A stretch of 64,000 bases of DNA from AB-137-C09 sp964458185. GTDB lineage: Bacteria; Pseudomonadota; Zetaproteobacteria; Mariprofundales; Mariprofundaceae. This document shows, in pieces, positions 9,036-19,317 of this stretch. The DNA lies in the NCBI GenBank assembly GCA_964458185.1, contig CAYWFG010000011.1, positions 3,973 through 67,972 of the forward strand, read 5' to 3'. Position 1 is the first letter of the stretch, and every line of letters starts with the position of its first letter. A program made the position numbers and the translations under genes. The notes under the pieces are model-generated. The model was given only the letters and a program-made list of their open reading frames with translations, was not told where the DNA came from and did no database searches.

Positions 9036-11500
9036 GTTACTGCCTCTTCAATGATCGGAATATCAATACACTGGTATTCATTAAATTTCAGTTTGGTGTT
9101 GCTTTCTTTGGCATCATCCAAGCGCACTTGCCACGGGTCAGTCGTTAATGTTGCAAGGTATGCATCCATCTGTCCAACCAATGCAGCACGTTCTTTTATA
9201 TTATTCACAGATGCCTGTTTGATTTTTTCTAGCCCGATACGTTCCAGCCACGGTGCTGTGCGTTCGTTGTGTTTGGCTGTTTCACGGTAAAACTGTAAAT
9301 ATGCCTTGGTCACATCCACCACTTCATCATCGGTCGCAACCATGCACAATAAATCGCCAGCACGGACTTTCACGCCACCATTACCGCCGACATAAATTTC
9401 CCAACCACCGTCAACACCCACCACACCTAAATCTTTGATCGTTGCTTCAGCGCAGTTTCTGGGGCAGCCTGATGCTGCAAATTTGGTTTTAGCAGGGTAC
9501 CATGTACGTCCAAAAATTTCTTCTAAACGAATGCCCAACGAGGTAGAATCTTGCGTACCAAATCTGCACCATTCAGAACCAACACAGGTTTTTACCGTGC
9601 GCAACGCCTTGCCATAAGCAAAGCCTGAAGGCATGTCTAAATCATCCCATACCGACAATAAATCTTCTTTCTGCACGCCATAAAGACCGATGCGTTGACC
9701 ACCTGTGATTTTAATGGTTTGAATATTGTATTTTTTTGCCACTTCACCCATGCGAATCAATGCTTCTGCGGTAGTATCGCCACCTAACACACGAGGAATA
9801 ACGGAATACGTGCCATCTTTTTGAATATTGGCATGCATTTTTTCATTGACTACCCGTGAAAAACGATCGTCCTCTGCTTCAGTTGGCCAGTACATGCCAA
9901 TATAATAATTAACCGCAGGTCGGCAGACGTGGCAACCTTCATTGCCCCAGCCCAAGACATCCAAAACTTGATGAACAGTGGTAAGGTGTTGGTTTTTAAT
10001 CTGTGTTTTAACCTGATCATGGTTTAGTTCAGTGCAACCACAAATGGGTTCATGGGTAGATTCGACAAACGCCGTCCCCAGTGTAGAAGCGAGCAATTGA
10101 TCAATCAGTCCCGCACAGCCGCCACATGAGCCTGCTGCTTTGGTACATTTTGTGATTTCTTTGCGGGTTGTTACGCCTTCGGTGACGATCACATCGACAA
10201 TTTGTTTTTTGGTAATACCGTTACAACCACAAACAATGGTTTCATCTGCCATGGCAGAGACTTGATCAATGCCTGAATGCCCTGAGTCGCCTAAACCCGA
10301 TGCTGAAAACAGCAATGATGAGCGTTGTTCGGATACATCTTTGGCATCTTGCATCCATTGAAAAAACGTCGGGCCATCGGCTGTGTCACCAAACATGACC
10401 ACGCCTTTGATGCGGTCATCTTCAAGCACCAGCTTTTTGTACACACCACCGACTTTGTCCATCAACTCAATGATGTCTGCACCGGGACTGCCCATAAAGT
10501 CGCCCGCAGAAAATACATCTACGCCTGAAATTTTTAGCTTGGTCGAAACAACTGAACCTTCATAAACTTTCAGCCCTTGACCCGTAATCATATAGGCCAA
10601 TGTTTTGGCTTGCTCAAACAAGGGTGCAACCAAGCCATAGGCAATACCGCGATGCTCTGCACATTCACCCACGCTGTACACCGAAGGGTCGGTGACACTT
10701 TGCATATAATCATTAACGACAATACCGCGATGGCAAAATAAACCACATTCTTTGGCAATTCCCATATTGGGGCGAATACCCACTGCCATAATCAATAAGT
10801 CACAATCCAGTATTGAGCCATCTTTGAAAGTCAGCCCTGTCACCCGATCATCACCCACAACCGAGGTGGTTAAGGTTGAAACCTTGAACCGCATCCCCTG
10901 CTTTTCAAGTTCAGTGCGTAACATTTCGCCTGCAATAGTGTCCAACTGCATATTCATCAAGGTGGCTTGATCATGAATGACGGTAACATCCATACCCAAG
11001 TGCAACAAGCCTTTAGCGGCTTCTAAGCCCAGCAAACCACCACCAATCACGGCAGCTTTTTTATACCTTTTGGCAGCCGCAAACATGGCATCACAATCAT
11101 CAATATCACGAAACGCCATCACGCCTTCTTTATCATGCCCTGGGATAGGAATGATAAAAGGATTAGAGCCTGTGGCGATAATCAATTTGTCGTAAGCTAT
11201 TTTTAAACCATCTTCGGTAACGACTTTTTTATGACCACGATGAATCTCGCTGATGCGTGTACCCAAATGCAGGGTGATATGGTGATCAGCATACCATTGC
11301 TCATCATTAAGAATAATATCATCAATGGTAGTATCGCCCGCTAACACGGGGGAGAGCATAATACGATTGTAGTTGGGGTACTTTTCGGCACCAATAATGG
11401 TGATATCAAACATATCAGGGTTAGCAGCAAGAATTTCTTCAATCGCTCGCACCCCTGCCATGCCATTGCCGATCATAACCAGTCTTTTTTTCACCTGCAT
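9032..11500 (-). CDS. nirB: Nitrite reductase (NADH) large subunit NirB
   Basis: The 822-residue product has the full NirB layout: an FAD/NAD(P)-binding half beginning GNGMAG near residue 11 with a second nucleotide fold GGGLLGLEAA near 150; two BFD-like cysteine modules (CGCNGITKK with CGGCAG near 425-460, and CGCTEL with HVCRP near 500-540); and a siroheme/[4Fe-4S] domain with CVGSEWCRFG near 637 and GCPRNCAEA near 678. The start chosen has GAGG 7 bases ahead; an upstream TTG or ATG would add 26 non-conserved residues. The enzyme supplies ammonium from nitrite for assimilation or detoxification. Confidence 0.95.
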   Translation of the reverse strand: MQVKKRLVMIGNGMAGVRAIEEILAANPDMFDITIIGAEKYPNYNRIMLSPVLAGDTTIDDIILNDEQWYADHHITLHLGTRISEIHRGHKKVVTEDGLKIAYDKLIIATGSNPFIIPIPGHDKEGVMAFRDIDDCDAMFAAAKRYKKAAVIGGGLLGLEAAKGLLHLGMDVTVIHDQATLMNMQLDTIAGEMLRTELEKQGMRFKVSTLTTSVVGDDRVTGLTFKDGSILDCDLLIMAVGIRPNMGIAKECGLFCHRGIVVNDYMQSVTDPSVYSVGECAEHRGIAYGLVAPLFEQAKTLAYMITGQGLKVYEGSVVSTKLKISGVDVFSAGDFMGSPGADIIELMDKVGGVYKKLVLEDDRIKGVVMFGDTADGPTFFQWMQDAKDVSEQRSSLLFSASGLGDSGHSGIDQVSAMADETIVCGCNGITKKQIVDVIVTEGVTTRKEITKCTKAAGSCGGCAGLIDQLLASTLGTAFVESTHEPICGCTELNHDQVKTQIKNQHLTTVHQVLDVLGWGNEGCHVCRPAVNYYIGMYWPTEAEDDRFSRVVNEKMHANIQKDGTYSVIPRVLGGDTTAEALIRMGEVAKKYNIQTIKITGGQRIGLYGVQKEDLLSVWDDLDMPSGFAYGKALRTVKTCVGSEWCRFGTQDSTSLGIRLEEIFGRTWYPAKTKFAASGCPRNCAEATIKDLGVVGVDGGWEIYVGGNGGVKVRAGDLLCMVATDDEVVDVTKAYLQFYRETAKHNERTAPWLERIGLEKIKQASVNNIKERAALVGQMDAYLATLTTDPWQVRLDDAKESNTKLKFNEYQCIDIPIIEEAVT

Positions 11501-11810
11501 AGTAGTACCTCGTGAGAATGACAACGTTTTGTGTAATTCATTCAGTAAAGCAAGGATGATGCCAGTATAATAAAGCATTGTTTTTAAACGGTTAGAGGGT
11601 CAGAAGGGTTAAACCTGCCTGTTTTTTAAGCATGGTTGGTGATGAATGTGGCAAACTAATGATTTAGCTGATGTTACGCACTAAGTGCTTTCAACGCCCC
11701 TAAATTCAAATCATAAATACAATTTAAAATATTTATTGGCCTCCCTTTTAAGATGCGAGGCTATGCGAGAACAACTTGATAGATAGCATCAAAGAAGTAA
11801 GCTGCGCGGT
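11501..11810. other. Divergent nirB-tolB intergenic region
   Basis: This 310-base gap holds the promoters of the leftward nir operon and of rightward tolB. On the minus strand a TATACT -10-like hexamer lies about 60 bases before the nirB ATG without a good -35, which suggests an activator-dependent promoter. An AT-rich run at 11,700-11,737 precedes tolB. At 11,738-11,760 the sequence resembles the terminal repeat of the small element at 46.1 kb (shared core TCCCTTTTAAGA). No gene is seen. Confidence 0.4.
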
Positions 11811-13094
11811 ATGATTACACCTCAATTTATTCGTTCAACTTTATGCTTACTTATGTTATTCACGTGGGGAGCCACTACAGCTTATGCTGTAGAGTTTGAT
11901 ATCTATCAAGGTGATTTTAGACCATTGCATGCAGCGGTGCTGATTGATGCACCAGCGGATCGCATGCAAGAAGCCAAACTGGTGCAAGATGTTATTCGTA
12001 ACGACCTTGTTTCTAGCCAATCATTCAAAGGTTTGAATTCCTTGGCATTTTTAGCTTCTGCCAATGACGTATTTAAAAAGATTGATTATTCTGATTGGAG
12101 TACTATCGGCACCGATATATTGATTGTAGGTAAGCTTAATCGCAGCGGCAACGGTTGGCGGATTGACTTGCGGGTGTACCAAGTTTTGCAGCGCAAAATT
12201 TTAGGAGTTCGTAGCTTGCAAACATCCATTCATGGCTTGCGTCGGTTAGGGCATCAATCGGCTAATTTTGCCTATCAATCGGTTCTTGATATCCCCGGTC
12301 ACTTTGATACTCATTTGGTTTTTGTACGCAAAAGCGGTGCATACTCTGATTTAATGTACATGGATCAAGATGGTTATAATTTACAAACTGTTGGGCATAA
12401 CTTTACGCTTTTGTTATCGCCTGATTGGTCATCAGATGGGCGAAATGTTGCATTAAACACCTATGTTGGTAATCGCCCTCAACTAGAAATATTTGATCTT
12501 CGCAGTGGCAAACGGAATGTTTTTGGGCGGTTTAAAGGCTTAAACAGCACACCTGAATTTTCACCTGATGGTCGTTATATCGCGGCATCTTTATCGTACA
12601 CGGGCAACCCTGAAATTTTTATTTATGACATAAAAGAAAAAGAATGGCAGCAATTTACGTACAGTAAAGGTATTGATACCACGCCAACATGGTCACCTGA
12701 TGGTCAATGGATTGCTTTTGCTAGCAGTCGCAGTGGCTCGCCACAAATTTACAAAAAATCTATCAGTGGTGGCAAGCCGATTCGCGTTAGTATCAAAGGG
12801 AATTATAATACTTCGCCAGCATGGTCGCCAAGGGGAGATAAAATAGCACTCATTTCACAAAAAAAATGGCAATATGCTATTGCGACGATTGATATTGATG
12901 GTGAAAACCTGCGTTATTTAGCAACGGGCAACCGCATTGAATCGCCTGCATGGTCACCTAATGGTCAAATTGTCATTTACTCCGCAGAAGCAAACCATCG
13001 CCGTAGAATATACACCATTCCGTCTTGGGGTGGTGTTTCTCGCGCTATTACTTCCACCGATATGGATGCTTCAGATCCTGCATGGTCGAACTGA
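11811..13094 (+). CDS. tolB: Tol-Pal system periplasmic beta-propeller TolB
   Basis: TolB is the periplasmic component of the Tol-Pal complex that keeps the outer membrane attached during division. The 427-residue product begins with a signal peptide (hydrophobic 8-22, likely cleavage after AYA near residue 26), followed by the N-terminal TolB domain and a beta-propeller with the repeated TPxWSPDG/SPAWSP motifs (SPDWSSDGR, TPEFSPDGRYIA, TPTWSPDGQWIAF, SPAWSPRGDKIA, SPAWSPNGQIV). tolQRA and pal, usually adjacent, are not in the window, so the gene is separated from its usual operon. Confidence 0.95.
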   Translation: MITPQFIRSTLCLLMLFTWGATTAYAVEFDIYQGDFRPLHAAVLIDAPADRMQEAKLVQDVIRNDLVSSQSFKGLNSLAFLASANDVFKKIDYSDWSTIGTDILIVGKLNRSGNGWRIDLRVYQVLQRKILGVRSLQTSIHGLRRLGHQSANFAYQSVLDIPGHFDTHLVFVRKSGAYSDLMYMDQDGYNLQTVGHNFTLLLSPDWSSDGRNVALNTYVGNRPQLEIFDLRSGKRNVFGRFKGLNSTPEFSPDGRYIAASLSYTGNPEIFIYDIKEKEWQQFTYSKGIDTTPTWSPDGQWIAFASSRSGSPQIYKKSISGGKPIRVSIKGNYNTSPAWSPRGDKIALISQKKWQYAIATIDIDGENLRYLATGNRIESPAWSPNGQIVIYSAEANHRRRIYTIPSWGGVSRAITSTDMDASDPAWSN

Positions 13095-13172
13095 TCTTAT
13101 GCAGTTGGGCTGAAATCAATGATAATTTTTCGCTAACAACTGCCTAGATTTCCTTTTCTCTACACATAGCTT

Positions 13173-15779
13173 ATGCTCATGGCAAAAAAGAGTGATAAAC
13201 CTGAACACACCCCGATGATGCAACAATACCTGCGGATCAAACAAGATTATGCAGATTGTTTATTGTTTTACCGCATGGGTGATTTTTATGAGATGTTTTT
13301 TGACGATGCGGTGGAAGGTTCGCGCATCTTGGATATTGCTTTAACCAAACGCGGCAAAAGCAATGGCGATGATATTCCGATGGCAGGTGTGCCATGGCAT
13401 CAGGCTGAAGGGTACCTTGCACGTTTGGTCGCCAGTGGTCGGCGGGTAGCGATTTGCGAACAAATGGAAGCTCCTGATGGCAGCAAAGGGCCTGTCCGCC
13501 GCGAAGTAGTGCGCGTAGTAACCCCTGGTACGATTACTGAATCAGCGTTACTAGAACAACATTGTGCCGCGCCATTGCTGGCGCTTTACCGCAATCAAAC
13601 AACATGGGGGCTTGCTGCCCTTGATCTTGCTTCAGGGCAATGGCGACTAGCAGAAGGGCATGGTGAGCATACCTTAGAAGAACGCCTTGCCGTGTTGCAC
13701 CCTGCTGAAATTTTATTGCCTCAAAATGCTACGGTGCAAGGGGATTACCGCTGTTGGCATCCTGGCGACTGGTCGTTTTCTTCAAGCGTGGCACAAGAAC
13801 AGTTGGTCAAACGGTTTGGCATGACCGATTGGGAATCATTAAACATCGCGGGGCATGGGTGCATTGTTGCGGCATTGGGTGCGGTGCTGGCATACTTGGA
13901 ACAAACCCAGAAATGCAATTTAGCACACCTCCAACTTCCTGTTTTTCATGCCCAAACACGGGGCATGCATATTGATGCCCGCTCACGCCGTAATTTAGAA
14001 TTGCATCATGGCATGAATGGTGATCCTGCGGGTGGTCTGATTCGCATCTTGGATCAAACATGCTCCCCAATGGGCGCACGTTTATTGCGCGAATGGCTGG
14101 ATCACCCCTTGGGCGATATTTCGGCAATCCATGAACGGCAACATGCGGTGCGTTATTTGATGCAACAGCATGAAACCCATCATGCACTGCGCGAACTGTT
14201 GCACAATATGCGCGATCAAGAACGCATATTAACGCGCATTGTGCTGCGCCGTGCATCGCCACGTGATTTATTGGGCTTAAAAGAAAGTTTAAACCTGTTG
14301 CCAGAGCTTCGACAATGGTTGGCAGGCAACGACCCTTTGCTTAACCATGCGGCGGCATCCATGAAAGGGTTGGATGATTTAGCAGGCTTGTTGCAACAAG
14401 CCATCAATAATACACCACCGCCAACACTGCGTGATGCAGGTATTGTTTGCCGTGGTTTTGATACCGAACTGGATCGTTTACGCAGCTTAAGTGATGATGC
14501 TGATGCATGGTTGAAAGATTACGAAGCAAGCGAGCGAGAACGCACAGGGCTAGGCAACCTGCGGGTGAAATACAACAAAGTATTTGGTTATTTTATTGAA
14601 GTATCCAAAGCCCAAGCCGTGGATGTTCCGCATGATTATGTGCGCAAACAAACACTGGTTAATGCCGAGCGTTTTATCACCGATGAATTACACCGCTATG
14701 AAGCTGAAATTTTAGGGGCAAAAGAAGCAGCATTGCACCGTGAGGCAGCATTGATCGAACAATTGTGTGATCGCATTGGCAAACATGCAGCACCGATTCA
14801 AGCCGCAGCCCATGCCGTTGGCTGCACCGATGTCTTGTGTTGCTTTGCTTATCTGGCAGTAGCGCATGATTATATTTGCCCAGAAATCCATGACGGCGAT
14901 GGCTTGCAGCTTGGCAAAGCGCGTCACCCTTTGGTCGAGCAATGCATTGATGGTAATTTTGTTGCCAATGATTGCCAGATGGACATGCAATCACGACGCA
15001 TGATGCTCTTAACAGGGCCTAACATGGGCGGTAAATCCACCTATATGCGACAAATTGCATGGGCTGTTTGGCTGGCACATACGGGATGTTTTATTGCTGC
15101 CAGCGAAGCACGCATTCCACTAACCCATCGCATTTTCACCCGTGTCGGCGCAGGCGATGAATTGGCGAGTGGTCGTTCCACCTTCATGGTTGAAATGATG
15201 GAAACGGCAACGATTCTTAATCAATTAGAACCACGTTCTTTGGTTATTATTGATGAAATTGGGCGTGGAACCAGCACTTGGGATGGTCTTGCTATTGCCC
15301 GTGCAGTGGCTGAATCGCTGCTTACCACATCGCATGTCCTGACCTTATTTGCCACCCATTACCATGAATTAACTGATTTACCCTTGCAGCATAACACGGT
15401 GTTCAATGCTTCGGTCACGGTGCGTGAGTGGCAAGACCGCGTGGTGTTTTTGCATAAAGTAATTGACCAAGCGGCTGATCGTTCGTATGGCGTGGCTGTG
15501 GCGCAGCTTGCAGGCTTGCCACCTAAGGTGATCCGTGCCGCAAAAAAACACTTGCGTGAATTAGAAAGTATCGCCGCACAAAATAAAACCCAACATAAAC
15601 AACCATCGGTGTTTGACCCTGCGTCTTCCCCTGAATCTGCCGAAGTCTTTGCCGAACATCCGTGGCAAGCCCTCGCTGATGAATTAGAAGCGCTGGATGT
15701 CGATCAACTTCGTCCCTTGGATGCCCTCAATATTTTAGCCTCACTCAAACAACGCAGCGGAGAAAATGATGACCATTAA
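13173..15779 (+). CDS. mutS: DNA mismatch repair protein MutS
   Basis: MutS recognises mismatches and small loops and starts mismatch repair. The N-terminal mismatch-binding domain has the family motif GDFYEMF near residue 37 with the base-stacking Phe and Glu. The ATPase has Walker A GPNMGGKST near 614, Walker B LVIIDEIGRGTST near 690 and the FATHYHEL motif near 728. Length (868) is normal. The start may be the ATG at 13173 or the one at 13179; neither has a strong ribosome binding site. The 3' end overlaps glnD by 14 bases. mutL is in the window at 34.1 kb. Confidence 0.97.
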   Translation: MLMAKKSDKPEHTPMMQQYLRIKQDYADCLLFYRMGDFYEMFFDDAVEGSRILDIALTKRGKSNGDDIPMAGVPWHQAEGYLARLVASGRRVAICEQMEAPDGSKGPVRREVVRVVTPGTITESALLEQHCAAPLLALYRNQTTWGLAALDLASGQWRLAEGHGEHTLEERLAVLHPAEILLPQNATVQGDYRCWHPGDWSFSSSVAQEQLVKRFGMTDWESLNIAGHGCIVAALGAVLAYLEQTQKCNLAHLQLPVFHAQTRGMHIDARSRRNLELHHGMNGDPAGGLIRILDQTCSPMGARLLREWLDHPLGDISAIHERQHAVRYLMQQHETHHALRELLHNMRDQERILTRIVLRRASPRDLLGLKESLNLLPELRQWLAGNDPLLNHAAASMKGLDDLAGLLQQAINNTPPPTLRDAGIVCRGFDTELDRLRSLSDDADAWLKDYEASERERTGLGNLRVKYNKVFGYFIEVSKAQAVDVPHDYVRKQTLVNAERFITDELHRYEAEILGAKEAALHREAALIEQLCDRIGKHAAPIQAAAHAVGCTDVLCCFAYLAVAHDYICPEIHDGDGLQLGKARHPLVEQCIDGNFVANDCQMDMQSRRMMLLTGPNMGGKSTYMRQIAWAVWLAHTGCFIAASEARIPLTHRIFTRVGAGDELASGRSTFMVEMMETATILNQLEPRSLVIIDEIGRGTSTWDGLAIARAVAESLLTTSHVLTLFATHYHELTDLPLQHNTVFNASVTVREWQDRVVFLHKVIDQAADRSYGVAVAQLAGLPPKVIRAAKKHLRELESIAAQNKTQHKQPSVFDPASSPESAEVFAEHPWQALADELEALDVDQLRPLDALNILASLKQRSGENDDH

Positions 15780-18327
15780 AACACAAGTAACCGCACTGCA
15801 TGAACGTATTACTATCGCCTTTGAGCAGCAAGCTACAGGTGCAACACTCGTTGAACAAATGACCCAAGGCGTGGATGCATTGATTGTTGAGGCTTGGCAA
15901 AACCTTGCCCCAAATGCAGCCCTGCGGGCAGATCTCGTCGCTGTGGGCGGCTATGGACGGGGTGATCTTGCACCGCGTTCTGACTGGGATGTATCCATCT
16001 TATTACCCAAAGGCGACCATGCTGACCTTGATAATGAAATCGCGCTTTTTTTGCGCAGTTTGTGGGATGCTGGTGGTAAGGTGGGGGCTTCTACGCGAAA
16101 CCTGAAACAAACCATCGAACACATGCAAGAAGATGTAAATACAGCAACGGCCGCCTTAGAATCTCGTTTGTTGGCTGGTAATGGCGAACAGTTTAGACTG
16201 TATGAAAAAAAGATACGCCGTTATTTTCAACGGCGGCGAAAATCATTTATCGAAGAAAAACTAGAAGAAATGCACACCCGCCATAAAAAAAATGGTGACA
16301 CTGCTTTTTTAATGGAACCTGACATCAAAGAAAACCGTGGTGGCTTACGCGATATTCATTCGGTATTTTGGATTGCCAGAGCGTGGTACGATGAACAAAG
16401 TATTGCAGGTTTGCAACGTCGCGGCGCAATTTCAGAGCGCGAATGCAGCCATTTGTTGACTGCACAAGACTTTTTATGGCGTTGCCGAACGTTTATGCAT
16501 TTGCAAAGTCGCAGAGGCAGCGATCGCCTTAGCTTTGAAATGCAAGCGATGCTTGCTGATGCCATGGGTTACGATGCCAACAACAACCGCCCCATGGTTG
16601 AATTATTCATGAAAGATTTTTTTCGCCATTCAGGTCGCATTGCCCGCGTATCACACCTGCTGATGATGCATTTTCAAGAACAGTTACAGCCTAAAGTCTT
16701 TTCAATCATTTGGCCATTGGATAATGGGTTTTCTCTCCATGCACAGCGGGTCAGTATTCAGCATGAAAGGGTGTTTAAAGAACGCCCGCTTCGTTTGTTA
16801 GAGATTTTTCATGAGGCACAGCAAGACAGGCGACGTTTATCGAGTACGGCGTTGCGTCAGGTTCGTGCCGATGTGATGTTGATCGACAATGATTTTCGTG
16901 CCAAGCCAGAGGCGAAAAACATTTTTTTAGCCATTCTTCGTCACCCACGCAATGTTGCCACGGTCTTGCGTGAAATGAATGATACGGGCGTGTTGGGGCG
17001 TTTTGTTCCGCTGTTTCGACATACTGTTGGGCTGGGGCAATTTAATCGCTACCATGCTTACACCGTCGATGAACACACCTTGCGCGCCATTGCTGAGGCG
17101 CGTTTATTTTTTCATCGTGGTCAACCGTTAAAGCTGCTCATGGCTGGTGATGTGGCAGGACAAATAAAACGCCCTGAATTATTGTATCTGGCATTGTTGT
17201 TTCATGATATTGCCAAGGGAAAAGAAGGCGATCATTCACTTGTTGGTGCGCCGCTGGCGTATGATTATTGTCTAAGCTTGGGCTTACACCAAGAGCAAGC
17301 AAGTTTTGTCGCATGGTTGGTGGAAATGCACTTGGTCATGGCAATCACTTCGCAGCGTTTTGATTTATCTGAGCCTGATGTGATCCAATCATTTGCTCAA
17401 AAAGTTTCTGATAAAGAGCGGTTAAATTATTTGTTTTTGTTAACCGTGGCAGATATTACTGCCGTTGGACCCACCGTGTGGAACGATTGGAAGGGGGGAT
17501 TATTAATGACCCTTTACCGAGAAACAGCCCATTATTTATTGCGTGGAAACGACCTCACCTATGGTATCAGTGAACGTGCCAATGGACGCATCGCACAAAC
17601 TTTAGAATTAGCCAGCAAAGGCGAACAAGCATCGTTACAAACATGCTTGCAGCAATTACCTCATCGGGCTTTGATGCATTATTTACCTGAAGAGTTATTG
17701 CTATTATCGCGTACTCTAGCTGCGGCTGGTAATCATCAATACGTGCATGCACACTTTGATCAAAAAATCGCCATATTTGCCATTGTTGCCAATGAGCGAC
17801 AAGGTTTGTTTGCCAGCTTGGCAGAAGTATTATCTTCGGGCTGCCTTGATGTACTTCGTGCGCAAGCCTTTGCCCTGCCAAATAAACGGGTGCTGGATGT
17901 TTTTTATGTGCGCAGTGGTGAAGGTGTGGCACTGATGGATGATGATTTATTGCGTTTAAAAAAGCGTATCAACAGCATGATTGAGCAACCCTGTTTTTCT
18001 GGCAGTGTGCGGCGATGTCATTACAAACACCATGTACTGATGGAGCAGGTCATTCCCAACGTGCGTTTGCTGCCACAAGCCTCAACACAGCAAACCGTGT
18101 TTGAAGTTACCGCCGCAGACCGCCCTGGTTTGTTGGCAAAGTTGGCAGGTATCATCAGTGCTGCCAAGATGGTCATTCGCGGCGCATCAGTATCAACCTT
18201 TGGTGAAAAAGCAGTGGATGTATTTTTTGTTACCACCGTAGAAGGGGGCTTGTTGGATGAGCCCTTCAAACAACAACTGCGGCAAGATTTATTAAAAGAA
18301 GCAACGATCTCACCCCCCCATGCTTGA
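15766..18327 (+). CDS. glnD: Bifunctional [protein-PII] uridylyltransferase/uridylyl-removing enzyme GlnD
   Basis: GlnD senses glutamine and adds or removes UMP on PII proteins, setting nitrogen assimilation. Domains in order: nucleotidyltransferase with GGYGRGDLAPRSDWDV at residues 61-76; GlnD UTase-associated region; HD hydrolase with LLFHDIAKGKEGDHS near 485; two C-terminal ACT domains beginning IFAIVANERQGLFASL near 667 and VFEVTAADRPGLLAKL near 780. All catalytic motifs look intact. The start lies inside the end of mutS with GGAG 5 bases ahead; the second ATG (15769) is equally possible. A following small membrane gene overlaps its end by 8 bases. Confidence 0.96.
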   Translation: MMTIKTQVTALHERITIAFEQQATGATLVEQMTQGVDALIVEAWQNLAPNAALRADLVAVGGYGRGDLAPRSDWDVSILLPKGDHADLDNEIALFLRSLWDAGGKVGASTRNLKQTIEHMQEDVNTATAALESRLLAGNGEQFRLYEKKIRRYFQRRRKSFIEEKLEEMHTRHKKNGDTAFLMEPDIKENRGGLRDIHSVFWIARAWYDEQSIAGLQRRGAISERECSHLLTAQDFLWRCRTFMHLQSRRGSDRLSFEMQAMLADAMGYDANNNRPMVELFMKDFFRHSGRIARVSHLLMMHFQEQLQPKVFSIIWPLDNGFSLHAQRVSIQHERVFKERPLRLLEIFHEAQQDRRRLSSTALRQVRADVMLIDNDFRAKPEAKNIFLAILRHPRNVATVLREMNDTGVLGRFVPLFRHTVGLGQFNRYHAYTVDEHTLRAIAEARLFFHRGQPLKLLMAGDVAGQIKRPELLYLALLFHDIAKGKEGDHSLVGAPLAYDYCLSLGLHQEQASFVAWLVEMHLVMAITSQRFDLSEPDVIQSFAQKVSDKERLNYLFLLTVADITAVGPTVWNDWKGGLLMTLYRETAHYLLRGNDLTYGISERANGRIAQTLELASKGEQASLQTCLQQLPHRALMHYLPEELLLLSRTLAAAGNHQYVHAHFDQKIAIFAIVANERQGLFASLAEVLSSGCLDVLRAQAFALPNKRVLDVFYVRSGEGVALMDDDLLRLKKRINSMIEQPCFSGSVRRCHYKHHVLMEQVIPNVRLLPQASTQQTVFEVTAADRPGLLAKLAGIISAAKMVIRGASVSTFGEKAVDVFFVTTVEGGLLDEPFKQQLRQDLLKEATISPPHA

Positions 18328-18541
18328 ACAGTTGTTGGGGCTTTCAGGGGCATTGCTGGTACTAATTGGCTACAGCATCATGGTATTAACACCGCAGCGT
18401 ACCCAATATGCCTATATCATCAGTCTGTGCGGAGGCGTGTTGCTGCTGTGGCTGGCTGTCTTGTACCATAATATAGGCTTGATGGTGCTTGAAGTTGCGT
18501 GGGTGGCAATCAATGCATGGGGGTTAATGCGCAAGCGATGA
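18320..18541 (+). CDS. CBU_0592-family small membrane protein
   Basis: This 73-residue protein has three hydrophobic segments separated by short turns and ends in a basic tail (MRKR), resembling the CBU_0592-like small membrane proteins of unknown function (SGALLVLIGYSIMVL, VLEVAWVAINAWGL). It overlaps the end of glnD by 8 bases, and its stop overlaps the next start as ATGA. The overlaps support it being a translated gene in a mutS-glnD-led transcription unit. Confidence 0.75.
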   Translation: MLEQLLGLSGALLVLIGYSIMVLTPQRTQYAYIISLCGGVLLLWLAVLYHNIGLMVLEVAWVAINAWGLMRKR

Positions 18542-19272
18542 CACCCCTCCAACTTGCACCGAATACCATTGCGCTGTGGCAATGTTCGCCACTTGATATT
18601 ACTGCACCAGCGTTGTTAGCACGCTATGAATCGCTATTAAGCCACGATGAGCGCGAACGTAAAAACCGTTTTCATTTTGACAAACACCAGCATACCTACC
18701 TTGTCACCCGAGCGATGGAAAAAACACTGCTTTCTCGTTACACGGGTTCCCCCATGGATAAACTCGTATGTCAACGCAACACTTATGGCAAGCCCTACCT
18801 TTGCCAACAAGGTATAACGCCTCGTTGGTATTATAATCTATCGCATACCGATGATTTGATTGTCATGGCTATTGGTCAAGGGGGTGAACTTGGTGTCGAT
18901 GTTGAATCGACCCATCGGAAGGTATCGTATCAGAGCATCATCCGTTCGTTTTTTGCAAAAAGTGAAATCCATGCTGTTGAACAACAAGCCACAGAAGCAG
19001 AAAAGAACCAGTGTTTTTACCAATACTGGACGTTGAAAGAGGCTTATATTAAAGCCATAGGCAAAGGAATTGCAACAACATTGCAAGGTGTTGCGTTTGA
19101 TTTGAGCGACCTAAGCCACATTCAACATAGCGATAAAAACACGACAGATAATCGCACATGGCAACATTATTTGTTCGACACTGACAATGCACATATTATT
19201 GCACTATCCGTTGAGTTAAGAGAAAAACAAGCACCCACCGTAGAGAGACACACAATGATCCCCTTGACCTAA
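18538..19272 (+). CDS. 4'-phosphopantetheinyl transferase, Sfp/Gsp type
   Basis: Sfp-type enzymes load the phosphopantetheine arm of CoA onto a serine of carrier proteins. The 244 residues show the two diagnostic motifs: GVDVEST near residue 117 (magnesium-binding Asp and Glu) and the longer WTLKEAYIKAIGKG near 161. The N-terminal HDERERKNRF and C-terminal substrate-binding part fit the Gsp/HetI/AcpT type. The start chosen is the ATG that overlaps the preceding stop; an in-frame ATG at 18499 lies inside the upstream gene. No polyketide or peptide synthase is in the window, so the target carrier protein is unknown. Confidence 0.88.
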   Translation: MTPLQLAPNTIALWQCSPLDITAPALLARYESLLSHDERERKNRFHFDKHQHTYLVTRAMEKTLLSRYTGSPMDKLVCQRNTYGKPYLCQQGITPRWYYNLSHTDDLIVMAIGQGGELGVDVESTHRKVSYQSIIRSFFAKSEIHAVEQQATEAEKNQCFYQYWTLKEAYIKAIGKGIATTLQGVAFDLSDLSHIQHSDKNTTDNRTWQHYLFDTDNAHIIALSVELREKQAPTVERHTMIPLT

Positions 19273-19317
19273 AGATGGGTGTTGATATTCCATGCTAGCT
19301 TCTTATGCTGCGCCACT

